From CAVQLX01 sp046727715 (GTDB lineage Bacteria; Desulfobacterota; Binatia; DP-6): a stretch of DNA of 31,188 nt. This document shows, one piece after another, positions 1-7,789 of the stretch; position 1 is the first letter of the stretch; each line of letters starts with the position of its first letter. Under the pieces are notes generated by a model. That model did not search any database, was not told the DNA's origin, and saw only the letters and a program-made list of their open reading frames with translations. The position numbers and the translations under genes were made by a program. The DNA lies in contig JBKPDC010000257.1 of the NCBI GenBank assembly GCA_046727715.1, positions 1 to 31,188 on the forward strand, in the 5' to 3' direction.

Positions 1-10
1 GGGGGCGGCG

Positions 11-1189
11 GTGAGCGGCGACGTCGACGTCGCGCCGCTCGATCCACGTGCGTATGCCGTGCTCGCGGAGGCCGGTTTGGGCCCCGACCTGTTCAATCCC
101 CGCCAGCACCGCTGCTGCGAGCTGGTCGAGCGCTACGCACACGAGCTCGGTATCGACCTGTGCGCGCGACTCGGCGTGCTCGACCTGCTCGCCGAGCCGC
201 ACACCGTCGCGTCGGTGCGCGACGCGCGCGGCTTCGTCCCGTCGTTCGACCGCGCGCTGCGCTGGCTCCTCGAGCACGCGCGCCACGCGGGGGTGCTCGT
301 GCGTGACCGCCGCGATGGCGCGGATGCTTACCGGCTCGCGGGACCACCACGGGTCGCGGCGCCCGAGGCGCTGCGGGCGGCCGGCCTGGCAGCCGATCCA
401 TCGTACGCGCCGGCCTACGAGCTGCTCGACGTCGCGGCCGAGCTCTACCCGCGCGTGGCCAGGGGCGAGGTGCAGGCCGAGCGCGCGCTCTTCCTGCGCA
501 TCGGATTGTGGGCGTCGTACTTCGACAACGCCAACGGCTACTACGCCCTCAACAACCGGGTGGCGGCGCGCGCCGCGGCGTCACGCCTGAGGGCAGGGAC
601 GGTGCTGGAGGTCGGCGCGGGTCTCGGCAGCGCCACCGAGGCACTCTGCGAGGAACTGCGCGCGCGCGGGCGCCTGTCCGCGCTCGTCAGGTACCAGGTC
701 ACGGAGCCGGTGGTGTTCTTCCGGCGCCGGGCGCAGCGGATGCTGGACGCGGCGTGGCCCCACGTTCCGCTCGTCTTCGATGCCCTGGACCTGAACCAGC
801 CCTGGGGGGCCCAGGGCATCGCTCCGGGGTCGTGCGCGCTGGTGTGGGGGGTGAACGTGTTCCATCTTGCGCGCAGCCTCGAGGACGTCCTGCGCGCGGT
901 GCACGACGCCCTCGCACCTGGCGGGTGGCTGGTCGTCGGCGAGGGCGTCCGGCCGTCCCCGGCCGAGCCGGTCGGTGCGGAGCTACCGTTCCAGCTACTG
1001 GACGGCTTCCACGACGTGCGTCTCGATCCGATCACGCGACCGACCGCCGGGTTCCTCACCGCAGGCGCCTGGGACGGGGCACTTCGTCGCGCGGGCTTCG
1101 CAGCGGTCGAGGCCGTACCCGACGTGCCGCGACTCCAGCGCTTTCAGCCGGGCCTGGTGACCGCTGCCTTCTGCGCGCGCCGTGCCTGA
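11..1189 (+). CDS. Class I SAM-dependent methyltransferase, small-molecule type
   Basis: The predicted protein has 392 residues. Its first ~130 residues look like the helical/winged-helix dimerisation region found in polyketide and O-methyltransferase-like enzymes. A Rossmann methyltransferase domain follows, with SAM-binding motif I VLEVGAGLGSATE near residue 200 and the late motif ALAPGGWLVVGEG near 305. The substrate cannot be read from sequence. The GTG at 11 follows a G-rich stretch that could be a ribosome binding site, but no stop codon precedes it in the window, so the true start may lie upstream. It converges on the flippase-like gene across ~400 bases containing two hairpins of the window's repeat family and a 30-bp palindrome. 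Methyltransferases of this kind accompany aryl polyene-type clusters, so it may belong with the KS operon further along; that is inference. Confidence 0.8.
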   Translation: MSGDVDVAPLDPRAYAVLAEAGLGPDLFNPRQHRCCELVERYAHELGIDLCARLGVLDLLAEPHTVASVRDARGFVPSFDRALRWLLEHARHAGVLVRDRRDGADAYRLAGPPRVAAPEALRAAGLAADPSYAPAYELLDVAAELYPRVARGEVQAERALFLRIGLWASYFDNANGYYALNNRVAARAAASRLRAGTVLEVGAGLGSATEALCEELRARGRLSALVRYQVTEPVVFFRRRAQRMLDAAWPHVPLVFDALDLNQPWGAQGIAPGSCALVWGVNVFHLARSLEDVLRAVHDALAPGGWLVVGEGVRPSPAEPVGAELPFQLLDGFHDVRLDPITRPTAGFLTAGAWDGALRRAGFAAVEAVPDVPRLQRFQPGLVTAAFCARRA

Positions 1190-1493
1190 GCCGCCTGCGG
1201 GAGCATGGCGGGCGCCAGCCGGTCTCAGCGGGGGGACGCTGACCGGCCGGCGCCTCACCACGGGGCCGATTCCATCTGACGTCTCTGTCTGCGTAGGCGG
1301 GGGACCCCGCTCACGAGCCTCGGCCCGTTCCCCGGAAACGAACATCCGGTGTCTCCTCCGCTGCATCGAGCGTGCCGACCGCGGACGCGACGCCTGCTGA
1401 GCCGCCGGCACCTGACGCGAGGCGTTTCGCCGCATCCCGGCCACGCCCGTCGGGGCAAGCTGCCCGACGCGTGGCGCAACGCCGCAACATGAG

Positions 1494-1520
1494 ACCGACC
1501 CGAGACCTCGTCTCGGGGTC
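1494..1520 (+). repeat. Hairpin repeat copy 1 (imperfect)
   Basis: The core arms CCCGAGAC and GTCTCGGG flank loop CTC at 1507-1509, and the outer stem is disrupted by one base. It is the only copy not at a stop codon: it lies ~300 bases past the end of the methyltransferase gene. The pyrimidine loop is on the plus strand, the sense of that gene. No T-tract follows, so it is not a classical intrinsic terminator. Confidence 0.75.
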
Positions 1521-1551
1521 TGAGAGCAAGGACCCCCCTGTCGTCGGGCGT

Positions 1552-1581
1552 GCGAAGGCCGTGCCGCGGCACGGCCTTCGC
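1552..1581. repeat. Perfect 30-bp palindrome
   Basis: The left arm GCGAAGGCCGTGCCG (1552-1566) is followed directly by its exact reverse complement CGGCACGGCCTTCGC (1567-1581), with no spacer. It lies ~17 bases past the stop of the minus-strand flippase-like gene and downstream of the plus-strand methyltransferase. Neither side has a T-tract. It could be a bidirectional transcription-end element or a dimeric protein-binding site. It is unrelated in sequence to the 27-nt hairpin family. Confidence 0.8.
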
Positions 1582-1597
1582 CAGATCACCGAACGCT

Positions 1598-2623
1598 TCA
1601 TGCTCGCCTTCCTTTCCGACCCGAGACGAAGTCTCGGGTCGGCTCCTTCGCGGACCGGCGCAGTGTATAGAGCGTCAGGTAGAGCAAGCCTGGCAGCGTC
1701 CACAGCAGCTCCCGTAGCCGGACCGCCAGCCCGATGGCGAGGCCGACGTCTGGCGGGTAGCCCAGCATGGTGAAGAGCCACATCTGCCCGCCTTCGAGCA
1801 CGCCGACGCCACCGGGCACGGGCATGGAGTGCGCCGCGCCCGTGGCGAATATCGCGGCCACCACCGTGAGCGGGACCGCGGGCAGGCCGAAAGTGGCGAG
1901 CAGGAGCCAGTATTCGACCAGGACGACGACGTTGGCGGCCACGCCGATCGCGAAGCAGACCACCAGGCGTCCCGGCTGGTCGACCAGGACCGCAAGCGCG
2001 GTCTCGGCATCGGCCAGCGTCTGCATGCGCTTGCGCACCAGCGTGAAGCGGTCGAGCCCGGTCCCCTGGGCGAGCGCGGTGAGCAGCCCCCCTCCTCGCC
2101 GCAGCCGCCGCACGGTGAGGACGATCCCCACGACCAGCCCGACCCCCGCCGCACACATCGTGACCAGCGCCCCGCGCAGCGCGGGCACCCCTTGCTGCGC
2201 CAGCACCGTCGCGAACACGGCCGCAAACATCCAGTTCGCCCCGAACTCGAGCGTCCGGTCTGCCGCCACGCTGGCGATCGCCTGCGGTGCGGCCACGTGG
2301 TGCTGGATCGCGAGCCACACGCGCAGCGGCTCTCCGCCCAGCTTTGCGCTCGGGATGAGCGACGACACGCTGTGGCCCGCAGCGCGCGACGCCGCCAGCC
2401 TGCCAGCGCCGAGATGGCACCGGAGACCGGCGAGGAGGATGCCCCAGCGCAGCGCGAGTGCGACCAGTCCGGTGGCTACGGTCGACGCGAAGGCCGCGAG
2501 GAGAGGCACCGAGGGTGCCTCGGCGAGGAGTGCGATGGCGGCCCCGCCGTACCGATGCAGCACCCACCCCAGCGCCGCGACGGCGACGAGCAGGTTGACG
2601 CCGAAGATGAAAGCGGCGCGCAC
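1598..2623 (-). CDS. Flippase-like integral membrane protein (LPG synthase TM-domain/UPF0104 family)
   Basis: This 341-residue polytopic membrane protein has about eight hydrophobic segments. It carries hallmarks of the lysylphosphatidylglycerol-synthase transmembrane family (PF03706): a segment near residue 90 containing SLIPSAKLGGEPLR, and a C-terminal PVPGGVGVLEGG motif near residue 265. The LPG aminoacyl-transfer domain is absent, so a role in moving or modifying a lipid or polyprenyl-linked molecule at the inner membrane is more likely. The GTG start directly follows the TGA of the radical SAM gene with no gap, so translation is probably coupled. Residues 328-336 (PTRDFVSGR) are encoded exactly by a copy of the hairpin repeat. 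This tail is foreign to the family and precedes the stop by five codons. Confidence 0.85.
   Translation of the reverse strand: MRAAFIFGVNLLVAVAALGWVLHRYGGAAIALLAEAPSVPLLAAFASTVATGLVALALRWGILLAGLRCHLGAGRLAASRAAGHSVSSLIPSAKLGGEPLRVWLAIQHHVAAPQAIASVAADRTLEFGANWMFAAVFATVLAQQGVPALRGALVTMCAAGVGLVVGIVLTVRRLRRGGGLLTALAQGTGLDRFTLVRKRMQTLADAETALAVLVDQPGRLVVCFAIGVAANVVVLVEYWLLLATFGLPAVPLTVVAAIFATGAAHSMPVPGGVGVLEGGQMWLFTMLGYPPDVGLAIGLAVRLRELLWTLPGLLYLTLYTLRRSAKEPTRDFVSGRKGRRA
1616..1642 (-). repeat. Hairpin repeat copy 2, inside the flippase-like CDS
   Basis: Twelve-base perfect arms CCGACCCGAGAC (1616-1627) and GTCTCGGGTCGG (1631-1642) flank loop GAA, which reads TTC on the minus strand. The element spans exactly nine codons of the minus-strand gene and ends 15 bases before its stop codon. 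No T-tract lies downstream on the minus strand. Confidence 0.9.
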
Positions 2624-3811
2624 TCAGACCGAGCCGGCGGGCTCGAAGCAGTCGATGACGGCTCCGGCCACCAGGTACTCGCCGAGGATACTCTCGATCG
2701 GGCGGTGGTCGAGGACCTCGAACTGACTCGCGTCGAGGTCGAACCGCGCGCCCGTGGCCGTGTACGGCGCGACGCCGGGTGAGCCCGGCGTGAGCACGCC
2801 GATCACCGGTGCGAGGCACCGCTGGATGGGCGGCGGCTCCCGGGTCGAGATGACCACCTTCGCGTGCGGCGCGCCCAGCGAGAGGACGGCGACCAGGCGG
2901 CAGAGCGTGTCGTCGTCCACCCCGGCGGCGGCGTAAGCGGCTCCGCTCGCCCGCCGGAGCCGTGGCAGGCTCACGTAGACGTCCATGCTGCGGGCCTCCA
3001 GGTGCCGCACGTGGGCGAGCAGCGCCAGCAGCTCCCAGGCGACGTCGGCATTGAGCCCGAGGAGCACGCCCGGATTGGCCACCCACATCCCCGCGTCGCG
3101 CGCGCGGTCGAAGTTCTCGAGGCGGCGCCGGTAGTCGCTGCGGGGGTTGTCCTCCTTCGTGCCCATGAACCGCCCGTACACCGCCGGGTCGTAGGTCTCC
3201 TGGAAGGTGCACATCGTCACCTGGGGCGCGATGCGCCCGTCGAACCTGCGGCGCACGCCGGCGAGGAGCACCGGGTACTCGGGCTCGTCGAGCGCGCCGA
3301 TGTTCACCAGGACGTGACGAAAGCCGCGCGCCAGCGCGGCGCGCAGCGCCGCCGCGGCGCGACCGATCATTGCCTCCCGCTTCGCTCCATGACGGTACTC
3401 GCCGGTCAGGATGGCCACCGCGCGCAACCCGCGACGGTGAAGAATGTCGAGCTGCGCTTCGACCGTCACCTCGTCGGCGGTCTCCCGCACCAGCGCGGCG
3501 TTCGTCCGCCGCATGCCGCACATCCGACACTCGGCGTCGCACTCGTTGGTCAGGTAGAGCGGGGAGAAGGTCTCGAAGCGGAATCCGCCGGCCGAGCGGC
3601 GGGCGCATGCCAGCGAGAGCAGCGCATCGGTGGAGACGTCGCGTGCGAGAAACAGCGCCGCCACCGCCTCGTCGGCCTGGTCCGCGCCAGCACCGACCGC
3701 GGCCGCCAGCGTGGCACCTTCGCCCGCCGCCGCGCGGGCCGCCGCCCGTGCGCGCGAAGCGTGCAGGGCAGCGAGGTCGAGCCGGAACCGGGTCATCGCG
3801 CGCGGGGTCAT
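2624..3811 (-). CDS. Radical SAM aromatic amino acid lyase-like enzyme (ThiH/HydG/NosL family)
   Basis: The predicted 395-residue protein has the [4Fe-4S] radical SAM motif CDAECRMC (Cys91, Cys95, Cys98). It also has ThiH/HydG-like signatures: FQETYDP, then the region PRSDYRRRLENFDRARDAG, then VSLPRLRRASG. Family members cleave the side chain of tyrosine (ThiH, HydG) or rearrange tryptophan to 3-methyl-2-indolic acid (NosL). I cannot assign the substrate. Neither thiazole-synthesis nor hydrogenase-maturation genes lie nearby, so classical ThiH or HydG roles are unlikely. The ATG at 3811 lies one base past the stop of the adjacent AMP ligase gene, and the stop abuts the flippase-like start, giving a three-gene operon. 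The pairing recalls NosL/NosI of nosiheptide biosynthesis. A longer start at 3856 is possible but would overlap the ligase. Confidence 0.85.
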   Translation of the reverse strand: MTPRAMTRFRLDLAALHASRARAAARAAAGEGATLAAAVGAGADQADEAVAALFLARDVSTDALLSLACARRSAGGFRFETFSPLYLTNECDAECRMCGMRRTNAALVRETADEVTVEAQLDILHRRGLRAVAILTGEYRHGAKREAMIGRAAAALRAALARGFRHVLVNIGALDEPEYPVLLAGVRRRFDGRIAPQVTMCTFQETYDPAVYGRFMGTKEDNPRSDYRRRLENFDRARDAGMWVANPGVLLGLNADVAWELLALLAHVRHLEARSMDVYVSLPRLRRASGAAYAAAGVDDDTLCRLVAVLSLGAPHAKVVISTREPPPIQRCLAPVIGVLTPGSPGVAPYTATGARFDLDASQFEVLDHRPIESILGEYLVAGAVIDCFEPAGSV

Positions 3812-3812
3812 A

Positions 3813-5222
3813 TCATCGCGTCCGGTCACGCTCCACCGCCGAGAGCCCGCGCGCAAGCCGGTGGCGGCGGCGCGCCGTGCGCCAGGTGCGGCCGAGCCAG
3901 CGGCGGCCCTCGCTGACCGACGGGCGTGGCCACTCGATCATGCCCTCGCCGACGGTGAGGATGCGGCGCCCGGGCCGCGTCCAGTCGCTCAGCGCCACCG
4001 GCTTGTAGACGTGCGGGCTGCGGCACAACAGCTCGACGTCGAGCAGGTCGCCTGGCAGAACCGTCTCGACCTCGACCGGGACGTCGCCCAGCGCCGCGCG
4101 CAGCGCCGCCACCGGATCGGCGGCGGCGCGACCCGGCGCGGCCTCGATCCGCACGACGAGCCGGTCCGGCAGCACGACGACGAAGAAGACGCCGCTGTCG
4201 AGCGCGTCGGCGGCCGCGGCGGCGGCATCGAGCAGCGCGTGGGTGTGGAAGTGGCGGCCACCGAGCGTCACCGCCTCGCCCGCGCGGCCGAGCACCAGGA
4301 TGGCGGGCCGCGCGTCGCCGCAGGCGCACGCCGGCAGGCGGCGCACGACGTCGCCGGTATCGAGGCGGACGAGTGGGCTCCCCTCGACGCCGACCGTGGT
4401 GACCACCAGCAGTCCGTCCGCACCCTCGGGCACCAACTGACCCGTCGCCGGGTCGAGGATCTCGCCGTACGCGAGCGTGGGCTCCAGGTGGAGCGTGCCC
4501 TGGGCGCACGACGTGCCGAGCAGCATCGTCTCGGTCGAGCCGTAGAGCTCGATCACGCGAGCCCCCCAGGTCCGCGCGAGCCGACGCTGGAGTGCGGCGG
4601 GCAGCGAGGACCCGCCGAGGAAGAACGTGTCGAGCGCCAGGTAGCTGCGCACGTCGAGGCCGCGCGCGCGAGCGATCTCCCCGAGCACGACCGGCTCCAT
4701 CGGCATGCCGGCCAGTACCTGCGCTCGCGTGCGCGCCGCCAGCTCGAGCGCACGCGGGAAGGGCACGTCCCAGTTGATGTTGCCGGCGGGAATGGCCACC
4801 CCGCCACCCTGCTGCGCGATCAGCTGGATCAGGTGCGCGGGTGCGGCCATGAAGGGGAACCGGTTCAGGATGACGCGGCCGGGCGCGAACACGTCGGGGT
4901 GGCGGGTGCGCAGCGCACGCGCGTCGCGGTCGAAATCGGCGGCGGTGAGCCAGGTGGAGTTGGTGGCGCCACTCGTGCCCGACGACTCGCCGTAGTGCAC
5001 GACCTGCGAGAGCGGCACCGCGCGGGTGCCGTGAGCGCCTGCCCGCTGGAGGTCGGCGCGCGTCGTCAGCGGCAGCGCGCGCAGGTCGTCGAGCGTGCGG
5101 AGGCGGGCGTGCGCCAGCCGCTCCGCGTAGAGCGCGCTGCGGCGGGCTCGCGCGAGAGTGGCGTCCAGCGCGGCGAGGACGTCGTCGGGGGTGGCCGCCG
5201 ATTGGACGTGGCCCTGGGACAC
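3813..5222 (-). CDS. AMP-dependent acyl/aryl ligase (PaaK-like)
   Basis: This 469-residue adenylate-forming enzyme resembles the phenylacetate-CoA ligase branch. Its ATP-binding P-loop SSGTSG is at residues 80-85, the adenylation motif YGSTE at 227-231, and RLDTGD at 286-291. A CACG pair near residue 300 could bind metal. Near the C-terminus, VYKP may carry the catalytic lysine of the mobile subdomain, followed by a basic ~50-residue extension. It would activate a carboxylic acid as an acyl-AMP and pass it to CoA or to an ACP. The GTG at 5222 was chosen because similarity begins just after it and the upstream DNA is needed for the divergent promoter. It is the first gene of the operon with the radical SAM lyase and flippase-like protein. 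Aryl polyene and nosiheptide clusters use such ligases for aromatic acids. Confidence 0.85.
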   Translation of the reverse strand: MSQGHVQSAATPDDVLAALDATLARARRSALYAERLAHARLRTLDDLRALPLTTRADLQRAGAHGTRAVPLSQVVHYGESSGTSGATNSTWLTAADFDRDARALRTRHPDVFAPGRVILNRFPFMAAPAHLIQLIAQQGGGVAIPAGNINWDVPFPRALELAARTRAQVLAGMPMEPVVLGEIARARGLDVRSYLALDTFFLGGSSLPAALQRRLARTWGARVIELYGSTETMLLGTSCAQGTLHLEPTLAYGEILDPATGQLVPEGADGLLVVTTVGVEGSPLVRLDTGDVVRRLPACACGDARPAILVLGRAGEAVTLGGRHFHTHALLDAAAAAADALDSGVFFVVVLPDRLVVRIEAAPGRAAADPVAALRAALGDVPVEVETVLPGDLLDVELLCRSPHVYKPVALSDWTRPGRRILTVGEGMIEWPRPSVSEGRRWLGRTWRTARRRHRLARGLSAVERDRTR

Positions 5223-5328
5223 TACGCCGGCAGCGTGCGTCGGATCCGGCGCGTGAGTCAAGGCGTCCGGGCACGCCGACCGGACGGAGATATTGCACGC
5301 CCCTGTAGGGACCGACCAGGGGGGCACG

Positions 5329-5357
5329 TTGACACCCGCGACGGCGCCGACCATCAT
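5329..5357 (+). promoter_or_regulatory. Sigma70-type promoter for the B12 radical SAM gene
   Basis: A perfect -35 box TTGACA (5329-5334) is followed, after exactly 17 bases, by CATCAT (5352-5357), which matches four of six -10 positions. Transcription would begin only about 8 bases before the ATG at 5373, giving a very short leader. The site sits in the 150-base divergent region between the AMP ligase and the B12 radical SAM gene. No equally good promoter was seen for the minus strand. Confidence 0.55.
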
Positions 5358-5372
5358 CCGCGCCGCCGTCGC

Positions 5373-6734
5373 ATGCGCATCCACGTGATCTCCCCCACGC
5401 ACTACCTGCCGGACGGCTCGCTCCACAAGACCACGCGGTACTGGACGAGCGGCACCACTCTCCCCTACCTGAAAGCGCTGACGCCCCCGGAGCACCAGGT
5501 CTCGTTCACCGACGAGCTGATGCACGACGTCGACATCGCGCGCATCGCGCGCGATGCCGACGTGGTCGGCATCACCGCCATGGGCCCGCAGATCCGCCGC
5601 GCCTACGACCTGGCAGATCACTTCCGCACCCGCGGCAAGCGTGTCGTACTCGGCGGCACCTGGGTGACACTCACGCCGGAGGCCTCGCTCGCACACGCCG
5701 ACGCCGTGGTCGCGGGGGAGGCCGAGTACGTGTGGCCGCAGGTGCTGGCCGACCTGGAAGCCGGGAGGTCGCGGGGCATCTACCGGGCCGAGCGGTGGCA
5801 CGATCTCCGCGACGTGCCGGAGATCGACCCGTGGAGCCTGCCGTTGCTCAAGGCCGACGCGTTCCGGCGCAGCTGGCTCTACCGCATGTACTTCTTCTGG
5901 CCGATCTTCTTCTCGCGCGGCTGCCCGCATCCCTGCGAGTACTGCGCCGTGCAGACCTACTACGGGCGGACGTTCCGCACACGGCCGGTCAGCGAGCTGC
6001 TGGCCGATGTGCGGCGCCTGACGGACCTCGGCGCGCGCCGATTTCTCTTCATGGACGACAACCCGTTCGCCCACCCCGAGGCGGCGAAGGAGATGCTCGC
6101 CGCGCTCATCCCCGCCAAGATCCAGTGGGTCAGCCAGGCCACCATCAACGTGGCGCGCGATCCCGAGCTGCTCGACCTGGTGGCGCGCTCGGGGGCGCGC
6201 GTGCTGTCGATCGGATTCGAGAGCCTGTCGGACGAGAGCCTGGCGTCAGTCGCGAAGCAGTTCAACCGTCCGAGCCGCTTCAAGGAGGACATCGCGAAGC
6301 TCCGCGCCCGCGGCATCCAGGTGATCGCGCTCCTCATGGTCGGACTCGACGGCGACACGCTCGCCACCTTCCCCGCCATGCTGCGCTGGCTCGACGACAA
6401 CAAGATCAGCTTTCTGAAGCTGTTCACGCCTGCGCCCTACCCCGGCACCAAGTTCCACGCCGACATGGAAGCCGCCGGGCGCCTGCTGTCCGACGACTGG
6501 GGGCGCTACGACTACGGCAGCCCCAACGTCCGCCCGCTCCACATGACCGCCGAGGAGATGCTCGCCGGCTTCAAGTACGTCTACACGGGCTTCTACTCGG
6601 TGCGCAGCATGCTGCGTCGCTTCGTGCCACCCCCGCGGCGGAATCTGCTCGACTCGATGGCGATGCTGGTGGCCAACGCCAAGGTGCACGGCTACCTGCG
6701 GCGCAACCCCGAAGCCTGGGGCACGATCTCGTGA
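5373..6734 (+). CDS. B12-binding domain radical SAM protein
   Basis: The predicted 453-residue class B-type radical SAM enzyme starts with a cobalamin-binding Rossmann domain (about residues 1-130; DVVGITAMGPQ near 63 and VVLGGTWVTLTPE near 91), without an obvious DxHxxG. The radical SAM core carries CPHPCEYC (Cys184, Cys188, Cys191), then FMDDNPF and LSIGFESLSDESL. The C-terminal part (FTPAPYPGTKF) resembles the region found in HpnP-like and related enzymes. Such proteins methylate unactivated carbons or perform other radical rearrangements; the substrate here is unknown. The ATG at 5373 is where homology begins and fits the promoter just upstream. A hairpin repeat starts at the base immediately after the stop codon. 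A hopanoid role is possible, but no hopanoid genes are visible. Confidence 0.88.
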   Translation: MRIHVISPTHYLPDGSLHKTTRYWTSGTTLPYLKALTPPEHQVSFTDELMHDVDIARIARDADVVGITAMGPQIRRAYDLADHFRTRGKRVVLGGTWVTLTPEASLAHADAVVAGEAEYVWPQVLADLEAGRSRGIYRAERWHDLRDVPEIDPWSLPLLKADAFRRSWLYRMYFFWPIFFSRGCPHPCEYCAVQTYYGRTFRTRPVSELLADVRRLTDLGARRFLFMDDNPFAHPEAAKEMLAALIPAKIQWVSQATINVARDPELLDLVARSGARVLSIGFESLSDESLASVAKQFNRPSRFKEDIAKLRARGIQVIALLMVGLDGDTLATFPAMLRWLDDNKISFLKLFTPAPYPGTKFHADMEAAGRLLSDDWGRYDYGSPNVRPLHMTAEEMLAGFKYVYTGFYSVRSMLRRFVPPPRRNLLDSMAMLVANAKVHGYLRRNPEAWGTIS

Positions 6735-6761
6735 CCGACCCGAGACTTCGTCTCGGGTCGG
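6735..6761 (+). repeat. Hairpin repeat copy 3, directly after a stop codon
   Basis: Perfect 12-base arms (6735-6746 and 6750-6761) flank loop TTC. It begins at the base immediately after the TGA of the B12 radical SAM gene and is in that gene's reading frame, so readthrough would add the same peptide found at the flippase C-terminus. No T-tract follows. Confidence 0.9.
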
Positions 6762-6808
6762 GGGACGGCAAGACTCCCGTCATCGGAGAGTGCTGACGCC
6801 TTAACTAC

Positions 6809-7789
6809 CTACCCCTGCAGGCTCGCCCCCGTCCGACCCGTGACGGAGTCACGGGTCGGCCGTGCGCGCCCGAGCCGCGTCGCACTGTCGACGGTGGCGG
6901 CCGCCTCGTCCCCCCACACCCGCTCGAACATGAGCCACTGCGACGGCCGCTCGCGCACGATCTGCTCGTAGAGCTTGACGGTCGCGGTGAGCGCGGCGAC
7001 GGCATCGGCCGGCGAGCGGGGGTCGAAGCGCGCCGTGACGCGCAGGTCGTAGCGCCGGATGCCCGTCCGCACGGCGAACACCGGGACGATCGGAGCGCGC
7101 GACACGCGCGCGATCGCGAACGGCCCGAGCTGGAAGCGCGTCGGCCGGCCGCAGAAGTCCACCTCGTGGCTGCCGCGCTTTGGGCCCCAGGGCTCGATCT
7201 GCATCGCCACGATCTCGTGCCGGCGCAGCGCCCGCAGGGCCGGCAACCCTGCGAAGAGCGAGCGGTCGGAGTAGAGCACGTTGAACCCGTGGCGCGTGCG
7301 CATCGCGTGCAGGAACTCGTGGACCGTCGGGTTGGCCTCGTGCGCCGTCACCAGGTTCACCGGCAGGCCCAGGTCCGTGAGCACGCGCGCCCCGACCTCC
7401 CAGGACCCGAAGTGCCCCGTGAGCACGACGAGCCCGCGGCCCTCCGCCAGCGCGCCCTCCACCAGGTCCCGGCCGCGAATCGTGAGGTCGAGGGGACGCG
7501 GGTGCGGCCCCCACTGCTCCATGCCCTCGGTCATCGAACGCGCCATCTCGGCGAACACGCGGTACGCGTCCCAGCGCTCGCGCATCCACCCGCGCGGACC
7601 CAGCACCTGGCGCTGGTTCTCGAGGACGGTCTCGCGCGGTGCGCGCGCGATGCCGAGCAGGATTCCCGCGATGACGGGCGGCGCCCCGCGCTTCCACCAT
7701 TCGGGCCCGTAGACGCAGCCCAGCTCGGCAAACCGGCGCCAGACGCTCCCGTCGAAGCGCAGGGCTGCACGCAGCCGGGTCCAATCCAT
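6809..7789 (-). CDS. LpxL/HtrB-like lysophospholipid acyltransferase (LABLAT)
   Basis: The 326-residue protein (335-base-pair-scale variants aside, a normal LpxL length) carries the acyltransferase motif HFGSWE (His126, Glu131), the block EPWGPKRGSHEVDFCGRP near 185-205, and a downstream FAIARVSRAPIVPVF stretch. Family members move an acyl chain from ACP to a lipid, usually lipid A. No other lipid A gene is nearby, and LABLAT proteins are regular parts of aryl polyene/flexirubin clusters, so transfer of a specialised acyl chain to a membrane lipid is plausible. The ATG at 7789 was chosen; a GTG at 7798 would add three residues. The last residues are atypical: 311-319 (PTRDSVTGR) are encoded exactly by a hairpin repeat. 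Confidence 0.87.
   Translation of the reverse strand: MDWTRLRAALRFDGSVWRRFAELGCVYGPEWWKRGAPPVIAGILLGIARAPRETVLENQRQVLGPRGWMRERWDAYRVFAEMARSMTEGMEQWGPHPRPLDLTIRGRDLVEGALAEGRGLVVLTGHFGSWEVGARVLTDLGLPVNLVTAHEANPTVHEFLHAMRTRHGFNVLYSDRSLFAGLPALRALRRHEIVAMQIEPWGPKRGSHEVDFCGRPTRFQLGPFAIARVSRAPIVPVFAVRTGIRRYDLRVTARFDPRSPADAVAALTATVKLYEQIVRERPSQWLMFERVWGDEAAATVDSATRLGRARPTRDSVTGRTGASLQG
6833..6859 (-). repeat. Hairpin repeat copy 4, inside the acyltransferase CDS, covarying stem
   Basis: The arms CCGACCCGTGAC (6833-6844) and GTCACGGGTCGG (6848-6859) flank loop GGA, which reads TCC on the minus strand. Compared with the consensus, an A in one arm and its paired T in the other are both changed, and pairing is preserved. 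It spans nine codons in frame and ends 21 bases before the stop of the minus-strand gene. Confidence 0.9.

Larger units (their letters stand above)
1190..1597. other. Convergent intergenic region with palindromes
   Basis: This ~400-base gap separates the ends of two convergent genes. I see no credible gene: the short open frames have low-complexity Arg/Ser-rich translations and no recognisable family. It holds one hairpin-family copy (1494-1520) and a perfect 30-bp palindrome (1552-1581). A second hairpin copy lies just beyond, inside the end of the flippase-like gene (1616-1642). Nothing else was recognised at 1190-1490. Confidence 0.6.

Noticed and set aside
2624..3811. ThiH or HydG as a firm assignment
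   Set aside because: The motifs fit the superfamily, but no thiazole or hydrogenase-maturation genes are nearby, so only the family is claimed.
3630..6074. Very long open frames on both strands across 3.6-6.7 kb
   Set aside because: Extended parts translate to low-complexity Arg/Ala/Gly-rich sequence antisense to well-supported genes; a consequence of high GC. Only the segments with motifs (ligase to 5222; B12 radical SAM from 5373) were kept.
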